Source: an uncultured Clostridia bacterium (GTDB lineage Bacteria > Bacillota > Clostridia > TANB77 > CAG-508). Taken from it: a stretch of 64,000 bases of DNA. The stretch spans positions 186,001 to 250,000 of the forward strand of contig CAPOZU010000001.1 of assembly GCA_948676835.1 (NCBI GenBank). Reading direction: 5' to 3'. Shown in pieces: positions 35,052 to 42,486 of this stretch (within the stretch, counting starts at the first letter, position 1; the number at the start of each line of letters is the position of its first letter). The translations under genes and the position numbers were made by a program. The notes below the pieces were generated by a model, which saw nothing but the letters and a program-made list of their open reading frames with translations, was not told the DNA's origin and did no database searches.

Positions 35052-36188
35052 TTATCTTTCGTTTTCTTCATCTCTTTCGTTGATGTAATTATTTAAAAAA
35101 TCTATACCTTGAAGAAATGATTTTGTTTCTTCTAATGTTTCAAAATCTTTTTTACATTGAATTGTATACTTATCCTTTAAAGATAATGTTTTTCCATAAT
35201 TCAAATCATCAATTTCGCCATTTACAACTAATCCTTTTTTATCTTTAGAAAATATCTTTTTATTAATTCTTTTTGTTTTACTCAATATATATTGCTTATT
35301 TTGGTCAATTTTTAATTTGTTGTTTTCATAATAATCTAATAATTCATTGATATTCATACTTAATAATTTATTACTAGATGTTTTATAAATATCATTTAAT
35401 CTATTGTGGCTTTGCATATCTTCAATATGTCTTTGCATATATGTACCTCTTAATCCATGTATTAAAATTCTCTCTTCACGCAAATAATTTTTGAAAATTT
35501 TATGTATCATAAATCTAGCTTTAGCATTATTGTAATTATAAAATAAATAATTCTCTTTATTTTGTATTGAATCGTTATATTGTTTCATTAGGTTTTCTCT
35601 TAAAAAATTTGGAATTTGTAAAGTCCTAGAAGTATATTCATTTGAAGAATCTATTTTCATAATATTATCATCAAAATTAATGTCGTCTGGTGCTAATTGG
35701 CTAATTTCTCCTGTTCTTAATCCCATATATAACTGCAATAAATAAGCTGTCTTATATGGTTCTTTTATTATATTAGTTTTTAAAAGTAAGTTAGTAAATC
35801 TTTTTTGTGCTGTAATAGATAGAGCAACTGGAAATGTTGTTCTTTTTCTATAATTACAAAGCATTGAAATATGTTTAGTCATACTATCATCAAATATATT
35901 TTCATCAATATAATTTTGAGATTTTGCAAGTTCAAATCCTCTTTTCATTAATGAAACATTTTTCTTAATATATGAATTACTACAATCTTTCATTGAATTA
36001 AAAAATGTTGCAATATAATTTGTTGTTATCTCAGATATATTTGTATGTCCAAAAAATTTTTCAATTCTATCTATTAGTACTTTGTCTGTTTCGTAATGTA
36101 TACGAGAACTTATAGAGTTTTTAGGATTTTTTTCAATTTCCTCTTTTAACACATCTACTAAAGAAATATCTTTTTTTGAATCTGACAT
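35052..36188 (-). CDS. Degenerate tyrosine-recombinase paralogue lacking the Tyr box
   Basis: I chose ATG at 36188 (MSDSKKDISLVDV), seven bases after AAGGAGTGA. The product is about 378 residues: a core-binding domain (about 15-115) and a partial catalytic fold with LYMGLRTGEISQLAPDDINFD and ILIHGLRGTYMQRH, so the first Arg and the HxLR are kept. The GH...Y box of the neighbouring integrase is missing and is replaced by about 130 lysine-rich residues. It lacks the arm domain found in the next gene. It is probably a non-catalytic directionality or accessory factor. Confidence 0.82.
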   Translation of the reverse strand: MSDSKKDISLVDVLKEEIEKNPKNSISSRIHYETDKVLIDRIEKFFGHTNISEITTNYIATFFNSMKDCSNSYIKKNVSLMKRGFELAKSQNYIDENIFDDSMTKHISMLCNYRKRTTFPVALSITAQKRFTNLLLKTNIIKEPYKTAYLLQLYMGLRTGEISQLAPDDINFDDNIMKIDSSNEYTSRTLQIPNFLRENLMKQYNDSIQNKENYLFYNYNNAKARFMIHKIFKNYLREERILIHGLRGTYMQRHIEDMQSHNRLNDIYKTSSNKLLSMNINELLDYYENNKLKIDQNKQYILSKTKRINKKIFSKDKKGLVVNGEIDDLNYGKTLSLKDKYTIQCKKDFETLEETKSFLQGIDFLNNYINERDEENER

Positions 36189-36247
36189 ATAATCACTCCT
36201 TAAAATTAATTTGTAAAGTGATACTGTCAATCAATATAATTATTTTG

Positions 36248-36517
36248 CTACTGTCTTTTTTCCATTTTCCAAATAAGATACGCAAGAAGAGTAATTGTTT
36301 TTGTTTTTCCAATATTTATTGAAGGGAAATCATCTCGCCTAAAAAGTTCATTTGTTAAATTTTCTCCCATTTTTAAATCTTTTGCTACATCAGCAACAGT
36401 AAGGTTTAAAAATGGATTTTTTACTCTCTTCATTGCGTTTAAAATCATTAGTTCTTTTAAAGAATAAGCATGAGGTTCTTCTTTAGCATTTGTTAAATTT
36501 TCTAATTCATTTTGCAT
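36248..36517 (-). CDS. Excisionase-like helix-turn-helix protein
   Basis: An 89-residue protein. The C-terminal half has a MerR/excisionase winged helix: LTVADVAKDLKMGENLTNELFRRDDFPSINIGKTKTITLLAYLIW, where DFPSINIG then the K-T hairpin is typical of small excisionases. It lies immediately upstream of the recombinase genes. It would bend att-region DNA to favour excision. It overlaps the 39-codon gene by one base (TAATG). Confidence 0.75.
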   Translation of the reverse strand: MQNELENLTNAKEEPHAYSLKELMILNAMKRVKNPFLNLTVADVAKDLKMGENLTNELFRRDDFPSINIGKTKTITLLAYLIWKMEKRQ

Positions 36518-36636
36518 TAATTAACACCCCCTAATTTTTCAATTAATTTTAAAAGTGTAAGTTGAGCTTGTACAACTTCAACTAATGTTTCTTTTGTATC
36601 AATATTATTAAGCTTTTTATTATGTATATTAGGCAA
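36517..36636 (-). CDS. 39-residue helical protein, translation-coupled
   Basis: The frame opens with TTG (36634-36636), one base after the stop of the JAB-DUF3846 gene, and its TAA overlaps the next ATG as TAATG. The product includes NNIDTKETLVEVVQAQLTLL and ends KLIEKLGGVN, an amphipathic helix. There is no good ribosome site, so it would depend on coupling from upstream. I do not recognise it. Confidence 0.5.
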   Translation of the reverse strand: MPNIHNKKLNNIDTKETLVEVVQAQLTLLKLIEKLGGVN

Positions 36637-36637
36637 A

Positions 36638-38080
36638 TTAAATTTCTCTGTCACGTTCTTCTTTGGAATAATATTTTTTGTTATTGGTGGGATACTTGTA
36701 TTTAAAACTTTTGTACATTAAATCATCACGTACTTTTATAATTTCGTCTCTTGTTAAACTTTTAAATCCAGCTTTTTCGTAATCATCTCCAACAATAAAG
36801 CAGTTTCCTGCGATATAATCATAATCAAACACTAGATTAGGTAATAAATTATTTATTTTTCCTTCTTCATTACATACAATTAATAAATCATTGTATGGTA
36901 TAACTTCTATCAATCCACCAACTAAATCTTGTTTAGCTTTTAATGTATCATCAATTATTTTTATTACTGGAGCTTTTCCAACTTCTTTGTATAAAATTCG
37001 TAATTTCTTTTTAGGAACATCTTCAAGTTCAATTGGTATATATGTATCAAAATCTTCATCATATTTCTTGTTAATTCCTTGAAAATCATCAATAGTAAAT
37101 TTGTAGTTTTCTTTTTCATCAGATACGTGTAATAAACTCGCTGATACCGAGAAATCATCAAACAATTTATGATTTTTACTGCCTTTAATGTTATTTGGAC
37201 TATCACAAATATAGATTTTGTTTCCGTCACATTTATAATATAAACTATCTAAAAAAGTGCCATAATTTAAGTGTTCTAATGATTTTTTATAAGAGTTATT
37301 ATCTTGAGTGACAAAGAATATTCTATCAACTCCATTTAATCTAGCTAAATTTTTAAAGTAGCCATTTAATTGTTCTGTATTCATATTAAGCATTTTAGGT
37401 GGAATATCTAAAATCATTCGTATACCACCTCTACAATCAGTTAATATAGCAGTAGAACAGACTTTACTATTATTTAAGTAATAAAGAAAATTAACTAAAT
37501 CATCTCTACTATGTATTTTCATATTATAAATAGATTTTTTGCTCATCATTTTACATATTTTATCTGCTTTATTAGTTTTTATAGGTATATTTTCTTTAAC
37601 TTTTGTATTGTTTTTATTATCAATATCAATCCAAGAATAGTTATCAATTCCAAGTATTAAATGACCTTTAAAACCTTTAACCTTTTGAGCAAAATTTTGA
37701 GTTGTTTTTAAATCTATACTTGAAGGAGAAGAAACGCCACTTGTATGATTATGCAACATATAATAGCCATTTGCTTGTAAACGTTTTATTCTGTCATTGA
37801 TTTTATAGTAATTTTGTTCTGCTTTAATTTTTCCTGTATTATCTTTTGTAAATAAATTGACACTTGTTGGAGTTCTTGAAGTAATACTTTCATAGCCAAC
37901 AATTTCGTTATCTTTTGTATAAACAAGTCTAAATGTTTCATAACATGGATTTCTAAAAATATTTGCTATTTCAACTAAATCTTCTTTAGTATTAACAAAT
38001 CTATGATTTAAGTTAATGAATCCTTTTTTATCAAAATCTTTTGTAATTTTCTTATAGATTACTTTTACATTATTATTCAT
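36638..38080 (-). CDS. RadC/JAB-like domain fused to DUF3846
   Basis: A 480-residue protein. Residues 40-165 form a JAB/MPN fold of the RadC type: metal motif YMLHNHTSGVSSPSSIDL (HxH...S..D near 107-122). Residues about 390-460 match DUF3846: VGGLIEVIPYNDLLIVCNEE, then FDYDYIAGNCFIVGDD and SLTRDEI. The middle is not recognised and may repeat the RadC scaffold. RadC-like proteins recur on mobile elements without a settled role. Its start overlaps the sigma-like gene by eight bases. Confidence 0.82.
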   Translation of the reverse strand: MNNNVKVIYKKITKDFDKKGFINLNHRFVNTKEDLVEIANIFRNPCYETFRLVYTKDNEIVGYESITSRTPTSVNLFTKDNTGKIKAEQNYYKINDRIKRLQANGYYMLHNHTSGVSSPSSIDLKTTQNFAQKVKGFKGHLILGIDNYSWIDIDNKNNTKVKENIPIKTNKADKICKMMSKKSIYNMKIHSRDDLVNFLYYLNNSKVCSTAILTDCRGGIRMILDIPPKMLNMNTEQLNGYFKNLARLNGVDRIFFVTQDNNSYKKSLEHLNYGTFLDSLYYKCDGNKIYICDSPNNIKGSKNHKLFDDFSVSASLLHVSDEKENYKFTIDDFQGINKKYDEDFDTYIPIELEDVPKKKLRILYKEVGKAPVIKIIDDTLKAKQDLVGGLIEVIPYNDLLIVCNEEGKINNLLPNLVFDYDYIAGNCFIVGDDYEKAGFKSLTRDEIIKVRDDLMYKSFKYKYPTNNKKYYSKEERDREI

Positions 38081-38450
38081 TGTTATTTGCTCCTTTACTT
38101 AAATTAGTTTTGAAATGATTAATTGCTTGTTTTTTTAGAGTTATAATTTCGTTAGGTGTTTTATTTAAGATTTTTGAAACTTGTTTTATACTTAATTCAC
38201 GTACAATTAACCAATATAAAACTTTCTTCTCTAATAAAGGAATATTCTTCATAGCATAATAATGTTTTTCATTTCCAAAAGCATTTTCAAGATGTTCTTC
38301 ATCTAAATCTATATTTGTAAATTCATTTCCTGTGTAGTTTTTATAAGTCATCTTATCTAATAACTTATTAACTTTTTTCTCTTGTATACTGTTATTTAAA
38401 TTTTCATTATTCTCAAAATATTCTTTTGAGATGTGATCAAAATGTTCCAT
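38073..38450 (-). CDS. Sigma-70 region 4-like protein of the mobile element
   Basis: A 125-residue protein; residues about 75-120 are a sigma region 4 helix-turn-helix (LEKKVLYWLIVRELSIKQVSKILNKTPNEIITLKKQAINHFK). Region 2 is absent. Similar proteins occur in Tn916-type and other integrative elements, where they influence the transfer or excision genes. It directly follows a pair of palindromes that may be operators. Confidence 0.82.
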   Translation of the reverse strand: MEHFDHISKEYFENNENLNNSIQEKKVNKLLDKMTYKNYTGNEFTNIDLDEEHLENAFGNEKHYYAMKNIPLLEKKVLYWLIVRELSIKQVSKILNKTPNEIITLKKQAINHFKTNLSKGANNNE

Positions 38451-38475
38451 TTTGAACCTCCTAAAATAATATTTT

Positions 38476-38508
38476 GATTATCGATAATCGTTAGTTGTTC
38501 GAACTAAT
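38476..38508. promoter_or_regulatory. Two adjacent palindromes upstream of the sigma-like gene
   Basis: GATTATCGATAATC (38476-38489) is a perfect 14-bp palindrome. It is followed by TTAGTTGTTCGAACTAA (38491-38507), which is almost symmetric. Both lie just upstream of the operon start and are candidate binding sites of the element's XRE regulator. Confidence 0.5.
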
Positions 38509-38610
38509 TTCATTTTAGCAGATATTTTCTCAAATGATTTATAATAGGGTAATATAGGACAGTATGGGAAAGTTTGGGGGAAAATTTTGTTCGTATAAAA
38601 TAGCAAAAAA

Positions 38611-38636
38611 ATAAAGCTAGATTTCTCTAGCTTTAT
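38611..38636 (-). terminator. Terminator of the XRE regulator gene
   Basis: ATAAAGCTAGA pairs with TCTAGCTTTAT around a four-base loop, followed on the minus strand by seven T residues. Confidence 0.85.
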
Positions 38637-38653
38637 CTTGTATATTTAAGTAA

Positions 38654-39361
38654 TTATACACCTTTAAATCCAGTATTGTTTGATATATCAGGATACCAAT
38701 AGCCATTTTTTAATAAATTTGCTCGTTCATTATCTGTTAAATTTAATCTTTTCATAATTTCGCTTTTTTCTTCATCTTTTATTTTTCTTTTAGATAATAT
38801 AAATTTCTTTATAACTGGTAAGTTAACATCTTCTCTTAATGCTAATAATACACCTGCATTCATTCCGTCTATACTAAATTTCATATTTATTGTAAGTTGC
38901 AATTTTTCAAAAGACTGATTTACTGCATAATAGTTTTTTAAACTTATAAATGCAATATCAGAATTTGATTCAATAGTTCCAGTATAATATATTTGATTAT
39001 CCCCTAATAAAAAATCAACTTTCATAAATCCATTTTCTGGAGTTATTTTTAATCTATATTCAGCTAAACTGCCAAATCCTAAATAATAGATATATAACAA
39101 ATCTGTTGTAAATGGATTTACAGAAGTTTCTCTATTTACTTCAATTCTATCTTTTATAGTCAAGTCATTAATATCTATTTCTAGAACATTACATATTTCT
39201 AGCGTAGTAATTAAATCAGGAGCAACCTCGTCTCTTTCATATTTATAAACAGTGGTTGTTGATTTACAAATTCTTTTAGCAAGTTCTTCAATACTTAATC
39301 CCTTTGATTTTCTTACTTCTCTTATTATTTTTCCAATTTTATAGGCTTCTAAATTATACAT
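38654..39361 (-). CDS. XRE-family regulator of the mobile element
   Basis: The start is set at MYNLEAYKIGKIIREVR (39361), eight bases after AAAGGAG; the longer frame uses a TTG overlapping that site. Of about 235 residues, 1-70 are a Cro/CI helix-turn-helix (LAKRICKSTTTVYKYERDEV). The rest has no membrane segment and no recognised domain. It is transcribed away from the strong promoter of the structured RNA at 39487, so it is a likely repressor or sensor for that region and the integration module. Confidence 0.85.
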   Translation of the reverse strand: MYNLEAYKIGKIIREVRKSKGLSIEELAKRICKSTTTVYKYERDEVAPDLITTLEICNVLEIDINDLTIKDRIEVNRETSVNPFTTDLLYIYYLGFGSLAEYRLKITPENGFMKVDFLLGDNQIYYTGTIESNSDIAFISLKNYYAVNQSFEKLQLTINMKFSIDGMNAGVLLALREDVNLPVIKKFILSKRKIKDEEKSEIMKRLNLTDNERANLLKNGYWYPDISNNTGFKGV

Positions 39362-39451
39362 ATAGAAATCTCCTTTCAATTGTTTACATAATTATACCAT
39401 TTTTATAGTGTTTTTGCAACTTTCCTTACAATTTATAAAAATGTGATAAAA

Positions 39452-39480
39452 TTGCATAAAATGACGAAATATGCTATAAT
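39452..39480 (+). promoter_or_regulatory. Strong promoter of the structured RNA
   Basis: -35 TTGCAT (39452-39457) and -10 TATAAT (39475-39480) are separated by 17 bp; this is one of the best promoter matches in the window. The predicted start near 39487 falls just upstream of a perfect hairpin, TTATCTA/TAGATAA. Confidence 0.8.
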
Positions 39481-39486
39481 ATAGTT

Positions 39487-39890
39487 ATCTATTAAGATAG
39501 ATAATCGGTTATGCTTTTATAGTATATACTTTAATCCGATTGCTCAAGTAAGCTTGAAACAAAAATTCTAAGCTTCGCGAGAGCTTGGATTATATATATA
39601 TTATACAAGGTCATTCGATTTCTGTGTAATATAGTTTGTTAATATCTTATTAGAAATTTATTGCACGGGGTACAATCGTAATGGCAGATTCAAAAAGAAT
39701 ATCATTAGGACTTCCTGGAGGATTTCCTATTTATTAATTAATTCTCATAATCGAGAAAAAGGGGATTTTTTCCCCTTTCCCTTTGGGGAGAACTGAATTC
39801 GTTTTAAACTAGACTACTCGCGATAGTTTAGTTTAATATAAAAGCCATAGGTTCCGTGTAATTGCCATTACATCCTATGGCTATTTTTTG
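39487..39890 (+). ncRNA. Structured transcript of about 400 nt with an internal 18-codon frame
   Basis: This interval has no gene over 20 codons but lies between a consensus promoter and a strong terminator. It holds several hairpins: TTATCTA/TAGATAA at the 5' end, an AAAAGGGGA...TTTTCCCC stem near 39760-39780, TAAACTA/TAGTTTA near 39808-39833, and a two-layer terminator (AGCCATAGG/CCTATGGCT, 39843-39882, with inner TGTAAT/ATTACA) followed by ATTTTTTG. I know no matching RNA family. It may be a regulatory RNA, a leader for the peptide, or both. Confidence 0.6.
39681..39737 (+). CDS. 18-residue peptide gene
   Basis: ATG to TAA encodes MADSKRISLGLPGGFPIY, with GGGG ten bases upstream as a weak ribosome site. 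It has a charged N-terminus and a Gly/Pro-rich hydrophobic end, as do some signalling or leader peptides. No export gene is adjacent. The divergent XRE regulator is a possible partner. Whether it is translated is uncertain. Confidence 0.4.
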   Translation: MADSKRISLGLPGGFPIY

Positions 39891-39978
39891 TCATAAAAAT
39901 ACAATAATTATGATTTTAACCATTTAATGGTAGTTTTTAATATATTTTCATTGAAAATATATTTAATTTATTATAAGA

Positions 39979-40038
39979 TTTCTTACATTTTATAACTTTT
40001 CTTATAAAAAATAATATTTTTTTGTAATTTTTCTTATA
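39979..40038 (+). promoter_or_regulatory. Three TTTCTTATA-like repeats upstream of the Spo0A-C-like gene
   Basis: TTTCTTACA (about 39979-39987), TTTCTTATA (39997-40005 region) and TTTCTTATA (40030-40038) are spaced by about two and three helical turns. The following stretch contains TATACTATAAT, a likely -10. They look like a row of regulator binding sites, possibly for the gene's own product. Confidence 0.4.
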
Positions 40039-40100
40039 GCCTTCCAAAATTGATTTATGTAAACACAAAATGCTATACTATAATCAGAAAGGGGGTATAT

Positions 40101-40481
40101 ATGAACTGTTCTTATGAATATACAAAAGATGTTAAGTATAAATCATACGAGCAATTTGTTTATAACTCTCTTATCAATTTAGGATTTAATATTAATATTT
40201 TTGGAACTAAACTATTAAAAGATTTAATTTTATATACTTATTTCAATCAAGACTACGATATTTATTTCGATAAAGTTGTATCATCATTTTTTAAATATCG
40301 TTCAATTAATAATATTTCTGTAAATACTGCAAGTCATAGAATTTGTTATGCAATACAAAATATTAATAATACAATGTTTAAAGATAATTTTTATACTATA
40401 TTTAATGTAAAATATGATTATTATCTAAAAACTCCTAAAAATTTATTAATATTATTTATGAATGTTTTAGAAAATAAATAA
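40101..40481 (+). CDS. Free-standing Spo0A C-terminal-domain-like DNA-binding protein
   Basis: The start at 40101 follows AGAAAGGGGG by five bases; the longer frame from 40050 has no ribosome site. Of 126 residues, about 15-126 follow the Spo0A output domain pattern: LINLGFNINIFGTKLLKDLI, VNTASHRICYAIQNINN in place of the recognition-helix NTTASRVERAIRHAIE, and a terminal TPKNLLILFMNVLENK like KPTNSEFIA. There is no receiver domain, so activity would not depend on phosphorylation. It may read Spo0A-type sites or tie the element to host development. Confidence 0.7.
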   Translation: MNCSYEYTKDVKYKSYEQFVYNSLINLGFNINIFGTKLLKDLILYTYFNQDYDIYFDKVVSSFFKYRSINNISVNTASHRICYAIQNINNTMFKDNFYTIFNVKYDYYLKTPKNLLILFMNVLENK

Positions 40482-40522
40482 GAAGTAGTATAATTATTTA
40501 TCTATAATTTACACTACTTCTT
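40480..40522. terminator. Bidirectional terminator between convergent genes
   Basis: AAGAAGTAGT pairs with ACTACTTCTT, with an additional AT-rich stem inside. It overlaps the last codons of the XRE gene on the other strand and the TAA of the Spo0A-C-like gene. Confidence 0.75.
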
Positions 40523-40750
40523 ATTTGGTATATATTCAACTATATCTGTTATAGAACAATTAAAATAATCACATAATCTTGCTAGAACAAATATATCAAT
40601 TCTAACTAATTCGCCAGTCATCAATCTTTTTATAACTTTGAAATCTGTGTTTGTATCTCTGATAAGTTTATTGATACTTATATTATTTCTTTCTATTAAA
40701 TCTTCTAACTTGAAAAGATAATAGCCATTTTCTATCTTTACTTTCACCAT
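40514..40750 (-). CDS. Small XRE/Cro-type regulator (copy 1)
   Basis: A 78-residue helix-turn-helix protein: FKLEDLIERNNISINKLIRD, then TDFKVIKRLMTGELVRIDIFVLARLCDYFNCSITDIVEYIP. It belongs to the short DUF739/YozG-like Cro group. A copy with about 82% identity by eye lies at 63422-63658. It is divergent from the small plus-strand operon, with a consensus promoter between them, and probably forms a genetic switch. Confidence 0.9.
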   Translation of the reverse strand: MVKVKIENGYYLFKLEDLIERNNISINKLIRDTNTDFKVIKRLMTGELVRIDIFVLARLCDYFNCSITDIVEYIPNKK

Positions 40751-40784
40751 ACTAATTACCTCGACTTGATTATATAATTAGTAT

Positions 40785-40820
40785 TTGACACTTGACTATT
40801 GGTTATACAACCAGTATAAT
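40785..40820 (+). promoter_or_regulatory. Promoter of the small plus-strand gene and membrane operon
   Basis: -35 TTGACT (40792-40797) and -10 TATAAT (40815-40820) have a 17-bp spacer; an overlapping TTGACA lies at 40785-40790. GGTTATACAACC near 40801-40812 is a dyad in the spacer, a likely operator for the divergent XRE protein. Confidence 0.75.
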
Positions 40821-40855
40821 AGTTTAGCTGTTAAATTTTGAAAGGAGAAAATGAG

Positions 40856-40987
40856 ATGCATAAAAAATTAGATGATGAAATAGATATGATAAAAAAAGAA
40901 AAAGCAAAAATAGTATCAGAATGTGATTTTGAAAGTTTATGTAAAAAACTTGAAAACTTGTTCATGGACTTTGAGAGAAATAGGTAG
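40856..40987 (+). CDS. 43-residue charged helical protein
   Basis: ATG at 40856 lies eight bases after AAAGGAGA. The product, including DDEIDMIKKEKAKIVSECDF and LCKKLENLFMDFERNR, is one or two charged helices. It is the first gene behind the XRE-controlled promoter. I do not recognise it; a small DNA- or protein-binding accessory factor would fit its position. Confidence 0.65.
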   Translation: MHKKLDDEIDMIKKEKAKIVSECDFESLCKKLENLFMDFERNR

Positions 40988-41054
40988 TTCACATTGCGAA
41001 CTATCTATTTTTATGATATAAATTATTTAAATAAATAATTTGCAGAGGTAAAAA

Positions 41055-41372
41055 ATGAAAATTTTTAGAGTTATAAATATAATTATTACCATTTTAAATA
41101 TAATGTATTTAGTTCTAATAAATACATTATATGTTCAACTCCCAGTACCTAATAAAGAATATTTGAGAGATTTAAATTTTGGTGGTACTTTTCCAAAATA
41201 TTTTATAAATTTTTCTTTGATTAGTTTGTCTATAAATATATTATTGATTATTTTATATTATTTTAAATATCGTAAAAACTTAAAAAAAATAGAAACTATA
41301 ACAAATATTGTATTAATAGTAATTGAATGTATAGTAATCATTTTAAGTTTACTTTATGCTAAATATATTTAA
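41055..41372 (+). CDS. Small three-helix membrane protein
   Basis: A 105-residue protein with hydrophobic helices near 5-25, 50-72 and 82-103 and a short polar loop (VQLPVPNKEYLRDLNFGGTF) between the first two. I recognise no family. It is the first of six consecutive plus-strand genes with short gaps, probably one operon. Confidence 0.7.
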   Translation: MKIFRVINIIITILNIMYLVLINTLYVQLPVPNKEYLRDLNFGGTFPKYFINFSLISLSINILLIILYYFKYRKNLKKIETITNIVLIVIECIVIILSLLYAKYI

Positions 41373-41387
41373 TGTAAGGGAGAAAAA

Positions 41388-41639
41388 ATGAATATATTAT
41401 ATGTTCCACTAATTACATTTATAAGTACATTCGTATTTCAAGTAATTATAATATTTATATTTAATTATTTAAAGTATAGAAAAAAATCACAAGAATTAAC
41501 TCCAGAAGAAGAATATAAAAAGAATATTAGATTTATGATAAAAATTTTAATAGCATTAGTAATATCACTTATATTATCAATAGTTTTTTACTTTGGTAGT
41601 GTAATGTATACATTTTATGAGTTAAGAAAAGGACACTAA
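41388..41639 (+). CDS. Small two-helix membrane protein
   Basis: An 83-residue protein with helices near 5-27 and 48-73 separated by a charged segment (KYRKKSQELTPEEEYKKNIR). The preceding gap is 15 bases and carries AAGGGAG. Function unknown. Confidence 0.7.
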   Translation: MNILYVPLITFISTFVFQVIIIFIFNYLKYRKKSQELTPEEEYKKNIRFMIKILIALVISLILSIVFYFGSVMYTFYELRKGH

Positions 41640-41669
41640 TTTCGTTATTAAACAGAAGGGAAAATTGAA

Positions 41670-42032
41670 GTGGAAATAAATACTTTTTTTATAGTAATAA
41701 CAATACTTATACTTGCAATTTTTATTATAGGAAAATTAAAACAAAATGAAAAAATAAGAATGAAAATACTATTATTACTTATATTTTTATATAATTGTTT
41801 GGTAGGAAAGGCTAGTTTTCTTGCTTTTTACATTATAATTTTTTCAACTTTATTTTTTAATTCTTTTATGTTAAGTACAATAATAATTGGTCTATATTTC
41901 TTATTATTACTAGTTCCAATTAATATTTATGTAAAAAGAAAAATTGCTATTAGTTGGAAAAAATATGTATTAATAAATATGATAAGTTTCTTAATTGGTG
42001 CGTGTATATTGTGGAGAAAATTTAATATTTAA
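41670..42032 (+). CDS. Membrane protein with four predicted helices (GTG start)
   Basis: A 120-residue hydrophobic protein; helices lie near 4-20, 30-50, 52-88 (two segments) and 100-116. The start is GTG at 41670, ten bases after GAAGGG; no ATG suits. No family is recognised. It belongs to the same run of small membrane genes. Confidence 0.68.
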   Translation: MEINTFFIVITILILAIFIIGKLKQNEKIRMKILLLLIFLYNCLVGKASFLAFYIIIFSTLFFNSFMLSTIIIGLYFLLLLVPINIYVKRKIAISWKKYVLINMISFLIGACILWRKFNI

Positions 42033-42053
42033 ATTAGAAGTTAGGTGATATGT

Positions 42054-42464
42054 TTGAGAAAGAAAATATTAACTTGTATATTTATTATTTTAATTATATT
42101 TTTATTAATTTTTATACATTGGAATGTCAGAAATAAACAAAAAATATCTTATGAAGCTACTCAAAAATTAATGCAACTATTATACATAGAAAATTCATCA
42201 TCATTTTTACCAATTTCAATTAATACAGTTGATTTGGGATTTGGAGATACTACTGAATGCTATGTATTAAAATTTGAAATATCAATAGAAGATTATAATG
42301 AAAATTCTTTAGATTATAACGATATAGATACAACAGAAAATTCATTAAATTGGAAAGAGAAAAAAGATGAGCAAACGTATATATGTTATGTTAGAGAATG
42401 GGAAGAAAATGAACATAGAAAAGATTTATTTAATGAGCTAAAAAAATTGAAAGAAAAATATTAA
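42054..42464 (+). CDS. Signal-anchored protein of unknown function (TTG start)
   Basis: I prefer TTG at 42054 because AGGTGA lies five bases upstream; a GTG three codons earlier overlaps that site. About 136 residues: an N-terminal anchor (4-22), then a polar extracellular domain with SINTVDLGFGDTTECYVLKF and a tail EWEENEHRKDLFNELKKLKEK. It is not recognised. Confidence 0.65.
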   Translation: MRKKILTCIFIILIIFLLIFIHWNVRNKQKISYEATQKLMQLLYIENSSSFLPISINTVDLGFGDTTECYVLKFEISIEDYNENSLDYNDIDTTENSLNWKEKKDEQTYICYVREWEENEHRKDLFNELKKLKEKY

Positions 42465-42486
42465 AAGTATTAGAAATGGAGAAAAA

